Source of the DNA: JALOLG01 sp035557475
GTDB taxonomy: Bacteria; Actinomycetota; Acidimicrobiia; Acidimicrobiales; Ilumatobacteraceae
Direction of reading: 5' to 3'
Length of the DNA: 23,575 nucleotides
Assembly (NCBI GenBank): GCA_035557475.1
Contig: DATMDV010000474.1
Span: 1-23,575 of the forward strand
Position 1 is the first letter of the stretch; every line of letters starts with the position of its first letter. The translations under genes were made by a program, and so were the position numbers. The notes under the pieces are model-generated. The model did no database searches, was not told the origin of the DNA, and was given only the letters and a program-made list of their open reading frames with translations. Of the stretch, positions 1 to 7,332 are shown one piece after another.

Positions 1-300
1 GTGGCGACGACCGACAACGGAAGGATCGACGCGACCGGCGTCCGCTCGACAACGGTGTCGGCCGACAGCGACAACGGATCGGTCGAGATCGTGATGGTCT
101 CGCCACCACGAGAGCTGCAGGCGACGACCGACAACGGCAGCGTCGACATCGTGCTCCCCGACACTCCCGATGCCTACGCCGTGGACATCGGCACCGACAA
201 CGGCAGTGAGCGCAACGACGTCCGCACCGACCCCACCAGCTCCCGCACGATCACCCTCTCCTCCGACAACGGCGACGTCACCGTCCGCTACCCCGATTGA
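1..300 (+). CDS. DUF4097-like beta-repeat protein, C-terminal part (5' truncated by window)
   Basis: The reading frame is open from the first base and ends in TGA at 298-300, so this is the last 99 residues of a longer gene. The residues are built from a short repeated unit, T/S-D-N-G-x-V-x-I, seen about five times (TDNGRIDA, SDNGSVEI, TDNGSVDI, TDNGSERN, SDNGDVTV). Such strand-turn units with a conserved DNG turn are typical of the DUF4097 family, which forms a right-handed beta-helix-like adhesin/scaffold fold. The molecular role of the family is poorly known; members are often envelope-associated, but no signal peptide or membrane segment is visible here because the N-terminus is missing. 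The first base is in frame with GTG, which is coincidental and should not be taken as the start. Family assignment is by repeat pattern only. Confidence 0.7.
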   Translation: MATTDNGRIDATGVRSTTVSADSDNGSVEIVMVSPPRELQATTDNGSVDIVLPDTPDAYAVDIGTDNGSERNDVRTDPTSSRTITLSSDNGDVTVRYPD

Positions 301-305
301 CCACT

Positions 306-365
306 CCCCCGACCTGTCTGCTTCAGTTTGCCCGTGGCTTCCTTTGAAGCAGACAGAACGGGGGG
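306..365. repeat. Palindromic intergenic element, copy 1
   Basis: Perfect 12-bp inverted repeat CTGTCTGCTTCA (314-325) / TGAAGCAGACAG (345-356). After a 2-nt mismatch it is extended outward by C-rich 306-311 pairing with G-rich 359-364. The 19-nt loop contains TGCCCGTGGC, which is also found in the copy at 1490-1546. It lies between the end of the DUF4097-like gene and the alcohol dehydrogenase start at 375. The G-run at its right edge is the only plausible ribosome-binding sequence for that gene. Confidence 0.8.
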
Positions 366-374
366 TTCGGGGAG

Positions 375-1487
375 ATGAGGACGCGCGCGGCGGTGCTGTG
401 GGAGCGCAATGCCGACTGGGTGGTCGAGGACATCGAGCTCGACCCGCCGCGGAAGCACGAGGTCGTGATCGACTTGGCGGCGTCGGGGCTCTGCCACTCC
501 GACGAGCACCTCCGCACCGGCGACACCACCTGGGAACTTCCGATGGTCGGTGGGCACGAGGGCGCCGGCGTCGTCGTGGAGGTGGGACCGGAAGTCGAGC
601 GGATCGCGGTCGGCGACCACGTCGTGCTCAGCTTCGTGCCGTCGTGCGGTCACTGCCCGTCGTGCAGCAGCGGTCATCAGAACCTGTGCGACCTCGGTGC
701 GTTCGTCGTGGCGGGGCGCCAGATCGGCGACCACACGGCCCGTCACCACGCCCGCGGGCAGGACCTCGGCATCATGTGCCTGCTCGGCACGTTCGCCGAG
801 CGGACCGTGGTCAACGAGGCGAGCTGCGTCAAAATCCATCCCGAGATCCCGCTCCAGACGGCGTGCCTGCTCGGCTGCGGGGTCGTCACTGGGTGGGGCT
901 CTGCTGTGTACGCGGCTGAGGTGCGTCCCGGCGACACCGTCGTCGTGGTCGGTGTCGGCGGCGTCGGTTCGAACGCCGTGCAAGGCGCTGCACTGGCCGG
1001 TGCCGAGCGCATCGTCGCCGTCGACCCGGTCGAGTTCAAACGCGAGATGGCACACGTCTTCGGTGCCACCCACACCGCGGCGTCGATCGACGAAGCGAAA
1101 GAACTCGTCGCCGAGATCACGTGGGGCCGGATGGCCGACAAGGTGATCATGACGATGGGGCTCGGCAAGGGCGAGCTGATCGCCGACGCGATGGCGATGA
1201 CGGCCAAGCGCGGCCGGGTCGTGCTCACGAACGTCTACAACGACGACGAAACAGTCATCCACATGAGCCCCGGCGACCTGATCCGCATGGAGAAGCAACT
1301 CGTCGGCGCCCTGTTCGGATCGGGCAACCCGCGCAAGGACATCCCCCGCCTGCTCGAGCTATGGCAGTCAGGCAAGCTCAAGCTCGACGAGCTCGTGACG
1401 CGCACCTACCCGCTCGACGACATCAACGTCGGCTACCAGGACATGCGCGACGGCAAGAACATCCGCGGCGTCCTGACGTTCGGCTGA
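375..1487 (+). CDS. Zinc-dependent alcohol dehydrogenase, NDMA-dependent (mycofactocin-associated) type
   Basis: A 370-residue medium-chain dehydrogenase. Catalytic zinc residues are C40, H61-E62 and C168. The structural zinc motif is C91, C94, C97, C105. The Rossmann motif GVGGVG is at 193-198, with the NAD-selective aspartate D217. The C-terminal stretch ALFGSGNPRKDIPRLLELW, followed by LDELVTRTYPLDDIN and ending NIRGVLTF, closely resembles the actinobacterial N,N-dimethyl-4-nitrosoaniline-dependent dehydrogenases (Rxyl_3153-type). In that family NAD(H) stays tightly bound and electrons are passed on, probably via mycofactocin. It should oxidise a primary alcohol to an aldehyde in the cytoplasm; the substrate is not readable. 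The start is the ATG at 375, matching the usual N-terminus of the family (M-x-T-x-A-A-V-L-W). The gene sits alone between two copies of one palindromic element and is convergent with the dioxygenase operon. The dehydrogenase call is firm; the NDMA subtype is likely. Confidence 0.9.
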   Translation: MRTRAAVLWERNADWVVEDIELDPPRKHEVVIDLAASGLCHSDEHLRTGDTTWELPMVGGHEGAGVVVEVGPEVERIAVGDHVVLSFVPSCGHCPSCSSGHQNLCDLGAFVVAGRQIGDHTARHHARGQDLGIMCLLGTFAERTVVNEASCVKIHPEIPLQTACLLGCGVVTGWGSAVYAAEVRPGDTVVVVGVGGVGSNAVQGAALAGAERIVAVDPVEFKREMAHVFGATHTAASIDEAKELVAEITWGRMADKVIMTMGLGKGELIADAMAMTAKRGRVVLTNVYNDDETVIHMSPGDLIRMEKQLVGALFGSGNPRKDIPRLLELWQSGKLKLDELVTRTYPLDDINVGYQDMRDGKNIRGVLTFG

Positions 1488-1489
1488 AT

Positions 1490-1546
1490 CCCCGTTCTGT
1501 CTGCTTCAGACTGCCCGTGGCGCAATCTGAAGCAGACAGAACGGGG
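1490..1546. terminator. Palindromic element, copy 2; likely bidirectional terminator
   Basis: Perfect 21-bp inverted repeat: left arm 1490-1510, right arm 1526-1546, 15-nt loop. It fills the gap between the stop of the alcohol dehydrogenase (1485-1487) and the stop of the convergent aldolase gene (1549-1551). On the plus strand it is followed by TTT only, so it is not a classical U-rich terminator, but the stem is very strong and could end transcripts from both sides. Arms and the loop core TGCCCGTGGC match the element at 306-365 in the same orientation. Confidence 0.7.
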
Positions 1547-1548
1547 GT

Positions 1549-2280
1549 TTAGAGGACGTCCGCGGCGGCGGCTTCGGCGGCGAGGGCTTGCCAGCGGAGG
1601 GTGTCGTTGAAGGCGCTGCCGAGGTCGGGGAGCTCGGCGAGATCGGCCGGCGCGACCACCGGCGGCGAGGCACCGAGCTCGGCGAGGCGGACCGTGATGG
1701 TGCACAGCTCGTCGAGGTCGACGGCGGTGACAGTGGCCCGCTCGACCGACTGGCCGGCGACGGTGATCCCGTGGCCGCGCAGGATGCACACCCGGCGGTC
1801 GCCCATCGCCGCCAGCATCTCGTCGGCGAGCTCGACGCGCGTGATGAGGATCGGCCGGTCGTAGACGGGCACACCGGCGAGGGCGAGGTGCATGGCGGGG
1901 ATGTTGTAGGCGCCGAACACCGCCTGCAACTCGAGCCCGGCGAGCCCGGCGATCAGCGCCGCCGGTGGGTGGGCGTGCACGACCGCCGCCATCTCGGGGC
2001 GCTGAGCCAGCAGCCGGGTGTGGATCGGGAGCTCCTTCGGCACCTGCCATCCGTCCATCGCCTCCAACGGGTTCCCGCCGAGGTCGACGTGTCGGATGTC
2101 AGCGGCTGTCGTGCGCGCGACACCGCGTTCGTGTGGACCGCGGCAGCGGACGAGGATCGAGCCGTCGTCGACACGCTCGGACACGTGGCCGAGGATGCCG
2201 TCGACCAAGCCGCGACGACCGAGGATCCGGCACGCCGTCGCGACCTTCTCGCGCTCGGCGAGCAGCGGGTCAGCGGACAC
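1549..2280 (-). CDS. Class II aldolase/adducin family protein, possible aromatic-acid decarboxylase
   Basis: 243 residues, GTG start at 2280, TAA stop. The class II aldolase fold is shown by the N-terminal GHVSER segment (31-36) and a full divalent-metal set: E83, H102 and H104 (in VVHAHPP) and H170 (in LRGHG). These are equivalent to the Glu-His-His-His zinc site of fuculose-1-phosphate aldolase. The family includes sugar-phosphate aldolases and also decarboxylases of aromatic catabolism, such as 3,4-dihydroxyphthalate 2-decarboxylase (PhtC/PadC). Its first 11 nt overlap the end of the dihydrodiol dehydrogenase gene, so it is the fourth gene of the dioxygenase operon. This context favours a decarboxylase or ring-product aldolase over sugar metabolism; that is inference. 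The gene ends at the strong hairpin it shares with the alcohol dehydrogenase. Confidence 0.85.
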   Translation of the reverse strand: MSADPLLAEREKVATACRILGRRGLVDGILGHVSERVDDGSILVRCRGPHERGVARTTAADIRHVDLGGNPLEAMDGWQVPKELPIHTRLLAQRPEMAAVVHAHPPAALIAGLAGLELQAVFGAYNIPAMHLALAGVPVYDRPILITRVELADEMLAAMGDRRVCILRGHGITVAGQSVERATVTAVDLDELCTITVRLAELGASPPVVAPADLAELPDLGSAFNDTLRWQALAAEAAAADVL

Positions 2281-3064
2281 CGAGTCCGCCGTCGGAGCGC
2301 ACGATCTCGCCGGTCATCCCGCGCGCCGATTCGGACGCCAGGAACACGTACGCGCCGGCGTGGTCAGCGCCGGTCAACGCGACACGCAGCGGCGTGCGCG
2401 CCTCGAGCTGCTCGACCCGGCCGGGTCGGTCGTCGAGCCGTTCGCTGTCGAGACCGAGGCTGCGTGGGCCACGCAGGTCGGTGGCAACCGTCCCGCCGGG
2501 CGCGACTCCGTTCACGCGCACGTCGGGCGCCAGCTCGTGGGCCAGCTGAACGACGAGCCCGCGCAGCGCGAACTTCGACCCGACGTACAGCGGTCCGCCA
2601 CGACCGGCGTAGAAGCTGGAGCTCGACAGCGTGAAGATGATCGAACCGCGGGTCTCACGCAACGCGCCGAGTGCCGCCCGGGCGGTCAGCAGCGGGCTCT
2701 TCACGTTGAGGCCGAACACCTCGTCGAAGGCGGCGTCGAAGCGTTCATGGGGGATCTCGACGAGTGGCGTGTAGAGGTCGAACACGCCGACGAACGTGAC
2801 GGCAACGTCGACCCGACCCCACCGCTCGATCGCGACCGCGACGAGCGAATCGTTGTCGTCGCGCGTCGTGGCGTCGCCCGGGACGGCGACGACGGAGTCG
2901 CCGAAGTCGGACAACGCTCCGCACTTGGCGGGATCGAGCTCGAGGACTGCGACGCGGGCGCCCTCGGCGACGAAGGCGGCGACCACGGCGCGGCCGATGC
3001 CCGACCCGCCTCCGGTGCACACGACGACGTTGCCGGCAAGGGCCCCACTCCGTTGTGCGTTCAC
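2270..3064 (-). CDS. SDR-family cis-dihydrodiol dehydrogenase (BphB-like)
   Basis: 264 residues, classical short-chain dehydrogenase. The NAD-binding glycine motif TGGGSGIG is at 17-24. The acidic residue D44 at the end of beta-2 favours NAD. NVK is at 120-122. The serine run at 147-150 and the Y160-x3-K164 pair form the catalytic site. The segments LRGPRSLG (near 197-204), GAYVFLAS (237-244) and the ending DGGLGVR closely match cis-2,3-dihydrobiphenyl-2,3-diol dehydrogenases. The expected reaction is NAD-dependent rearomatisation of a cis-dihydrodiol to a catechol, the step after ring dioxygenation. The start is GTG at 3064, overlapping the TGA of the beta-subunit gene in a GTGA junction. 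A much longer upstream frame (to 3676) runs through the beta-subunit gene and is a shadow. The aldolase gene starts inside its last codons. The native substrate cannot be told from the sequence. Confidence 0.9.
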   Translation of the reverse strand: MNAQRSGALAGNVVVCTGGGSGIGRAVVAAFVAEGARVAVLELDPAKCGALSDFGDSVVAVPGDATTRDDNDSLVAVAIERWGRVDVAVTFVGVFDLYTPLVEIPHERFDAAFDEVFGLNVKSPLLTARAALGALRETRGSIIFTLSSSSFYAGRGGPLYVGSKFALRGLVVQLAHELAPDVRVNGVAPGGTVATDLRGPRSLGLDSERLDDRPGRVEQLEARTPLRVALTGADHAGAYVFLASESARGMTGEIVRSDGGLGVR

Positions 3065-3624
3065 AGGAACAGGGCGAGGTTCTGGGTGCGCAGCACCGCC
3101 TCGTCGATGACGATGTCGCGTCGCGCCAGGAGCCATCCACCTTCGACACGGCGCAGCACGTCGGTCCGACCCGCCGACACGAGGTCGGCTGGGCGATCGT
3201 CGCCACGGCTGCGATACAAGAGGACGTAGCTGCGCACCTCGACGTCGTCGGTGCCGTCGATCGGCGCCACCCGCACGTTGCTGACGAACCGCCGAGCTCG
3301 TGACGGTGGATCCTCGGTCCACGCGTGGTCGCCCTCGAGGCGCTCGACCCGCTTGCCGAGCGAGTACCGGTCTTCGTCGAAGTGGTCCATTGCACCTTCC
3401 GGCCGGGCATCGGTGCCCCGAGCCGTCGTGACCGTGACCGGCATCCGGTACCGGATGTCGTCGGCGAGCAGCGACAACCACTCGCGCAGCCGGCGCTCGT
3501 CGAGCAACTGCGCCTCCCACGTCAGCCACGTCGCAACGTCGTGGTGGGTCGCCGGATCGACCCCGGCAGGCCGGGTGCATCCCGGCGCGGCGACGTAGCT
3601 GGAATGGGTGTCGGAAGTGGTCAC
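3061..3624 (-). CDS. Aromatic-ring-hydroxylating dioxygenase, beta (small) subunit
   Basis: 187 residues, an NTF2-like small subunit. The visible family pattern is an N-terminal helix (HHDVATWLTWEAQLLDERRLREWLSLLADDIRYRMPV) followed by the strand-rich half with RRFVSNVRV, VRSYVLLYRSR and a C-terminal WLLARRDIVIDEAVL...NLALFL. Beta subunits hold the alpha3-beta3 hexamer together and contribute no metal ligands. The start is GTG at 3624; its GTGA overlaps the TGA of the alpha-subunit gene (3623-3621), and its own TGA overlaps the GTG of the dehydrogenase gene, so all three are probably translationally coupled. The order alpha, beta, dihydrodiol dehydrogenase is the usual one for biphenyl-, cumate- and phthalate-type dioxygenase operons. 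Length is normal for the family. Confidence 0.9.
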   Translation of the reverse strand: MTTSDTHSSYVAAPGCTRPAGVDPATHHDVATWLTWEAQLLDERRLREWLSLLADDIRYRMPVTVTTARGTDARPEGAMDHFDEDRYSLGKRVERLEGDHAWTEDPPSRARRFVSNVRVAPIDGTDDVEVRSYVLLYRSRGDDRPADLVSAGRTDVLRRVEGGWLLARRDIVIDEAVLRTQNLALFL

Positions 3625-4994
3625 GACGACGCCGCCGCGACCCGCAGTGGCACGGTCCGACGCTCCCGCTCGGCATCCTCGCGTTCCAGGGCCCGCGCCC
3701 ACATGCGGAGCAGGGCGCGCTGGTTGTACTCGCCGTAGCCGACGTACGCCTCGCCCGGTGCGGGCCACGCCGCCGGCCGGGTGGCCGTGCCCGCCCGCTC
3801 GCGGTCCATCCCCATCGTCGAGTCGAGCAACACGGTCGACCCGAGCGCGCCGCGGCTCACATTCGTGATCGACGTCCAGTTCTCGACGTCGTCCTGCTCG
3901 AACATCCCGGATGTGCCGAAGCACATCAGGTACGCCTTGTACGAATCAGCCTTGAATGCCGGCGGCGCGTTGCGATCGACGGCGAACCACGACAGGCACT
4001 CGGTCTCAGTGGCGCTGACCGGTTGCCAGAGCCGGATCGAGATGAACGGCACGACATCGTCGCCGGCCCGGATCCGCGGCCAGTTGTGCACGAAGCTCAG
4101 GTTCGGGAAGGCCGTCGCAGCCGACACCATGAACCCGGCCTCACCGACGAGCGCCTGTTGCTCCGGCGTCCACGCGGCGCGCATGCGCCCGGCCATCTCG
4201 GGTGGATAGCCGACGTGGGCGATGGCGTGGTCGAAGTCGCCGGGCGGGATCTTGTACGTGGTGCCGCCCCCTCCCCCGGCGAAGTAGAGCGCCCCCTCCT
4301 TGCGCTTGCTGGCCGTCGGCTCGCGGAACAGCCCGATGTCGACCACACTGGCATGGGTGTGGGGCGTGTGGTACGAGTCGCCCGCGAAGTTCTCGGCACC
4401 GATCTTCCAGTTGCAGCGCACCCGCCACCGCTGCGGGCCGCGGAGCTCGACGCCGGCGTCGCTCTGATGGAGGTACAGGTCGAGGAAGAACCGCAGGTCG
4501 CCGAGCGCCTCATCGAGCGGGACCGCCGCCGGATCGAGGTTGGCGAACACGAGACCGCGGTACGACGCGACGTGTGGCGGTGACAGCAGCGGGTGGGCGA
4601 CCTTGTCGAACCCGCCGTCGCCACCGTACGCCTCCTGGTGGAACGGCACGCCGACCAGCCGACCGTCGTTGCGGTACGTCCACGCGTGGTACGGGCAGCG
4701 GAAGTGCGACGCGTTGCCGGCCTCGGCCCGGCAGATCTGCATCCCCTTGTGGCGGCACATGTTGAGCACGACGTGGATCTCGGAGTTCTCGCCGCGAGAC
4801 ACGATGAACGAGTCGTCGACGATCCGGCGCACCACGAAATCGCCGACGTTGGGGATCTCGGAGTCGTGGGCCAGGAACTGCCAGGTGCGCGAGAAGAGCC
4901 GCTCGCGCTCGAGAGCGAAGACGTCCGGATCGCTGTAGATCGACGCCGGGATCCGGCCGGCGTCGACGTTGGCGATCACCTCTGCGAGCTTCAT
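3621..4994 (-). CDS. Aromatic-ring-hydroxylating dioxygenase, alpha (large, Rieske) subunit
   Basis: 457 residues, full length for the family. The Rieske [2Fe-2S] motif is C80-x-H82-x17-C100-x2-H103. The mononuclear iron site follows as N202-x3-D206-x2-H209-x4-H214, with the third ligand an aspartate in FEQDDVENW (D368 or D369). The enzyme should insert both atoms of O2 into an aromatic ring to give a cis-dihydrodiol, receiving electrons from a ferredoxin and reductase that are not encoded in this window. The start chosen is ATG at 4994 (MKLAEVIANV). The frame stays open to 5129, but the added residues look like non-coding translation and would run into the divergent promoter region. First gene of a four-gene minus-strand operon, divergent from an ABC transporter operon. 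An aromatic acid or biphenyl-like substrate is plausible; the exact one is not readable. Confidence 0.93.
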   Translation of the reverse strand: MKLAEVIANVDAGRIPASIYSDPDVFALERERLFSRTWQFLAHDSEIPNVGDFVVRRIVDDSFIVSRGENSEIHVVLNMCRHKGMQICRAEAGNASHFRCPYHAWTYRNDGRLVGVPFHQEAYGGDGGFDKVAHPLLSPPHVASYRGLVFANLDPAAVPLDEALGDLRFFLDLYLHQSDAGVELRGPQRWRVRCNWKIGAENFAGDSYHTPHTHASVVDIGLFREPTASKRKEGALYFAGGGGGTTYKIPPGDFDHAIAHVGYPPEMAGRMRAAWTPEQQALVGEAGFMVSAATAFPNLSFVHNWPRIRAGDDVVPFISIRLWQPVSATETECLSWFAVDRNAPPAFKADSYKAYLMCFGTSGMFEQDDVENWTSITNVSRGALGSTVLLDSTMGMDRERAGTATRPAAWPAPGEAYVGYGEYNQRALLRMWARALEREDAERERRTVPLRVAAASS

Positions 4995-5152
4995 GGTCGT
5001 GCGTACCCCCACGGCGAGGGTAGCCGCGGGTCGGCGCAGGCTGGCGGGGTGAACACCGGGGGAACTCTCGGCGCCGAAAGGATCCCCGGCCCAGCCGGGC
5101 GGATTAGGTTGTGCGCACACCATTCCCATCGTGAACAGGAAGGTCGAACAAC
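4995..5152. promoter_or_regulatory. Divergent promoter region between dioxygenase and ABC transporter operons
   Basis: A 158-nt gap between oppositely directed starts (4994 minus, 5153 plus), so at least one promoter for each side must lie here. It contains a perfect 10-bp palindrome TGTGCGCACA at 5110-5119 and a good Shine-Dalgarno sequence AGGAAGG at 5138-5144, 8 nt before the GTG at 5153. No convincing -35/-10 pair could be picked out by eye. Confidence 0.5.
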
Positions 5153-6415
5153 GTGAAACTCAGCGCAAGACGAACCAGTGCCTTGGTTCTCGCCGCGACA
5201 TGCCTCGTGCTGTCGGCATGTGGCGACGACGACGAGGAGAGCGGCACTACCGACGCACCGGCCGACACCGGGGCGACGGAAGAGACCGACGCTCCGGCTG
5301 CCACGGACGCACCGGACGCCACCGACGCACCCGACGCCACCGAGGCGCCAGCGGGGACTGACGCACCGGACGGCACCGACGCACCAGTGGGGGGCGGCGA
5401 CCTGTCGGCACTCGAAGCCGACTGTGCGGCCGAGGGCAACCAGGTCAACTTGATCGCGCTGCCAGACGAATGGGCCAACTACAAGGGCATCCTCGCCAGC
5501 TTCGGCGAGAAGTACCCCGACATCGAATACCCGGTCGCAACTCCCAACGCTTCCTCCAGGGAGGAGATGGAAGCGATCCAGACGCTCGCCGGTCAGGACG
5601 ACATGCCTGACAACGTCGACGTCAGCCCCGCCATCGCGCAAGAGATGGTCGACGCTGGTCTGTTCGAGCCCTACGTCCCGACGGTGATCGACGAGATCCC
5701 CGAGGGTCTGGTCGACGCCGACAACAACTGGACTGCTTCCTACTACGGGATCATGGCGATCTCGACCAACACCACCATCGTCGAGAACGCACCCATGACG
5801 TTCGCGGATCTTGCCAAGCCGGAGTACGAGGGTCAGGTCGCTCTGAACGGCGATCCTCGCGAGTCGGGTGCCGCGTTCGCGGCCGTCATGGCCGCCTCGC
5901 TCGCCAACGGGGGTAGCGCCGACGACATCATGCCCGGCATCGAGTTCTGGGCCGAGCTGAAGGCAAGTGGCAACCTCGCCAGCAGCGACGTCACGCAGGC
6001 CAGCGTGCTCTCGGGTGAGACCCCGATCGCCATCGACTGGAGCTACAACCTGCCCGGCCTGGCTGCCGAGCTCGAGGCTGCGGGACTCACCGTCGAGACC
6101 CACTTCCCGACCGACGGTGTGTACGGAGGCTTCTACGGCCAGGGCATCGTGGCTGACTCGCCACATCCGTCGTGCTCGAAGCTGTGGCTCGAGCACATCC
6201 TCTCCAACGAGGGTGCGCTCGGCTATCTCGAGGGTGGGGCGATGCCGGCCCGCTACGAGGCGCTGGTCGAGGCCGGGCTGGTCGACGAGGCGGCGAAGGT
6301 CAACCTGCCTCCGGACGAGCTGATCTCGCAGGTCGAGTTCCTCACTCCCTCCCAGATCGCGGCTGCCGCCGCGGTACTCGGTGAGAACTGGGGCCCCATG
6401 GTCGCCGACGCCTGA
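5153..6415 (+). CDS. ABC transporter substrate-binding lipoprotein (spermidine/iron/phosphonate type)
   Basis: 420 residues. The N-terminus is a lipoprotein signal: basic MKLSARR, a hydrophobic stretch, then lipobox LSAC with C23 as the lipidated cysteine. Residues 24-82 are a low-complexity acidic Thr/Ala/Pro/Asp tether containing repeated DATDAP-like units. From about 83 on comes a periplasmic-binding-type two-lobe domain (VNLIALPDEWANYKGILASFGEKYPDIEY near the start, YYGIMAISTNTTIV at the hinge). The pattern is that of binding proteins that partner with Pot/Afu/Phn-like permeases, which take up polyamines, ferric iron, thiamine or aminophosphonates. The ligand cannot be deduced. GTG start at 5153 with SD AGGAAGG. 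The first permease starts 8 nt after its stop, so all four transporter genes form one operon. Confidence 0.88.
   Translation: MKLSARRTSALVLAATCLVLSACGDDDEESGTTDAPADTGATEETDAPAATDAPDATDAPDATEAPAGTDAPDGTDAPVGGGDLSALEADCAAEGNQVNLIALPDEWANYKGILASFGEKYPDIEYPVATPNASSREEMEAIQTLAGQDDMPDNVDVSPAIAQEMVDAGLFEPYVPTVIDEIPEGLVDADNNWTASYYGIMAISTNTTIVENAPMTFADLAKPEYEGQVALNGDPRESGAAFAAVMAASLANGGSADDIMPGIEFWAELKASGNLASSDVTQASVLSGETPIAIDWSYNLPGLAAELEAAGLTVETHFPTDGVYGGFYGQGIVADSPHPSCSKLWLEHILSNEGALGYLEGGAMPARYEALVEAGLVDEAAKVNLPPDELISQVEFLTPSQIAAAAAVLGENWGPMVADA
5234..5392 (+). repeat. Low-complexity Asp/Ala/Thr/Pro tether within the binding lipoprotein
   Basis: In-frame imperfect repeats of codons for D-A-x-D-A-P / T-D-A-P. 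They give a disordered acidic spacer between the lipidated cysteine and the binding domain. Simple codon repeats of this sort expand and contract easily between strains. Confidence 0.7.
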
Positions 6416-6423
6416 CGTCGATC

Positions 6424-7332
6424 GTGACTGAAGCAGTACTCGTCGACGGGGGCCGCACCTTGCGTGCGGCCCCTGCCGCGCCCGCGATCAAGGCGCCGCG
6501 CAACTGGGACTGGCTCGGGCTCGTCCCGTTTCTCGCCTTCTTGGCGCTGTTCCTCGTCGTGCCGGCGTTCGCGGTGTTCTCGAAGGCGTTCGTCGACGAA
6601 CAGGGCAACTTCGGGCTCGAGGCGTTCCAGGATGCTTTCAGCGGCCAGAACCTCGACGCCTTCAAGTTCTCGGTGAGGCTCTCGGCGCTGTCTGCCGCGA
6701 CCGGCGTCGTGGTCGGTGGATTCCTCGCCTACGCGGCGGCATCGATCCGACGGCCGAAGTGGCTGCGGTCGCTCGTCACCGCGTTCAGTGGGGTGGCCGC
6801 CAACCTCGGCGGCGTCCCGCTGGCGTTCGCGTTCATCGCCTTGCTCGGTCGCCAGGGACTGGCGACCAGGATCCTCAGCGAGCTCGGCTACGACCTGTAC
6901 GGCAACGGGTTCCAGCTCGATACCACGACCGGGTTCGTCTCGGTCTACTCGTACTTCAACATCCCGTTGATGGTGCTCATCACGCTGCCGGCGATCGACG
7001 GCCTGAAGGTCGCGTGGCGCGAGGCGTGCGCCAACCTCGGCGGCACGACGTTCACCTACTGGCGGCGGATCGGGCTCCCCGTCCTCCTGCCGTCGTTGCT
7101 CGGCGGGTTCCTGCTGCTGTTCGCCAACTCGTTCAGCGCCTATGCGACGGCGCGGGCGATGACCGATCAGTCGCTGATCGTGCCGCTGCGGATCCAGTTC
7201 TACCTGAGCGGCGACTTCGCCGGTCAGGACCAGCTGGGCTTCTCGCTGGCGGCCTGGATGATCATCATCATGTCGGTCTCGATGGGCCTGTACTGGGTGC
7301 TGCGCAAGAGGGCCGAGCGATGGCAGTCGTAG
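6424..7332 (+). CDS. ABC transporter permease subunit 1 (PotB/ThiP-like)
   Basis: 302 residues, GTG start 8 nt after the stop of the binding-protein gene. Hydrophobic helices are visible at roughly 34-56 (LVPFLAFLALFLVVPAFAVF), 80-103, 117-143, 176-196, 220-243 and 270-294. The cytoplasmic EAA loop that contacts the ATPase is EACANLGGTTFTYWRRIGLPVLLP, with the expected G and LP. This is the arrangement of binding-protein-dependent importer permeases that pair as a heterodimer. The last 13 nt overlap the start of permease 2 (ATG at 7320), a normal sign of coupled translation. It should sit in the cytoplasmic membrane and form half the channel. Substrate unknown. Confidence 0.9.
   Translation: MTEAVLVDGGRTLRAAPAAPAIKAPRNWDWLGLVPFLAFLALFLVVPAFAVFSKAFVDEQGNFGLEAFQDAFSGQNLDAFKFSVRLSALSAATGVVVGGFLAYAAASIRRPKWLRSLVTAFSGVAANLGGVPLAFAFIALLGRQGLATRILSELGYDLYGNGFQLDTTTGFVSVYSYFNIPLMVLITLPAIDGLKVAWREACANLGGTTFTYWRRIGLPVLLPSLLGGFLLLFANSFSAYATARAMTDQSLIVPLRIQFYLSGDFAGQDQLGFSLAAWMIIIMSVSMGLYWVLRKRAERWQS

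Noticed and set aside
1..300. Direct repeats suggesting a CRISPR or satellite array
   Set aside because: The repeats are in-frame codons for the DNG beta-turn units of one protein, with irregular spacing and no unique spacers.
4995..5129. N-terminal extension of the dioxygenase alpha subunit
   Set aside because: The extra residues have no counterpart in Rieske oxygenases and would occupy the divergent promoter region. ATG 4994 fits the family N-terminus.
4991..6196. Minus-strand open frame of 401 codons opposite the binding lipoprotein
   Set aside because: It lies antisense to a gene with clear signal peptide, lipobox and family pattern. The frame itself shows only low-complexity Val/Gly/Arg.
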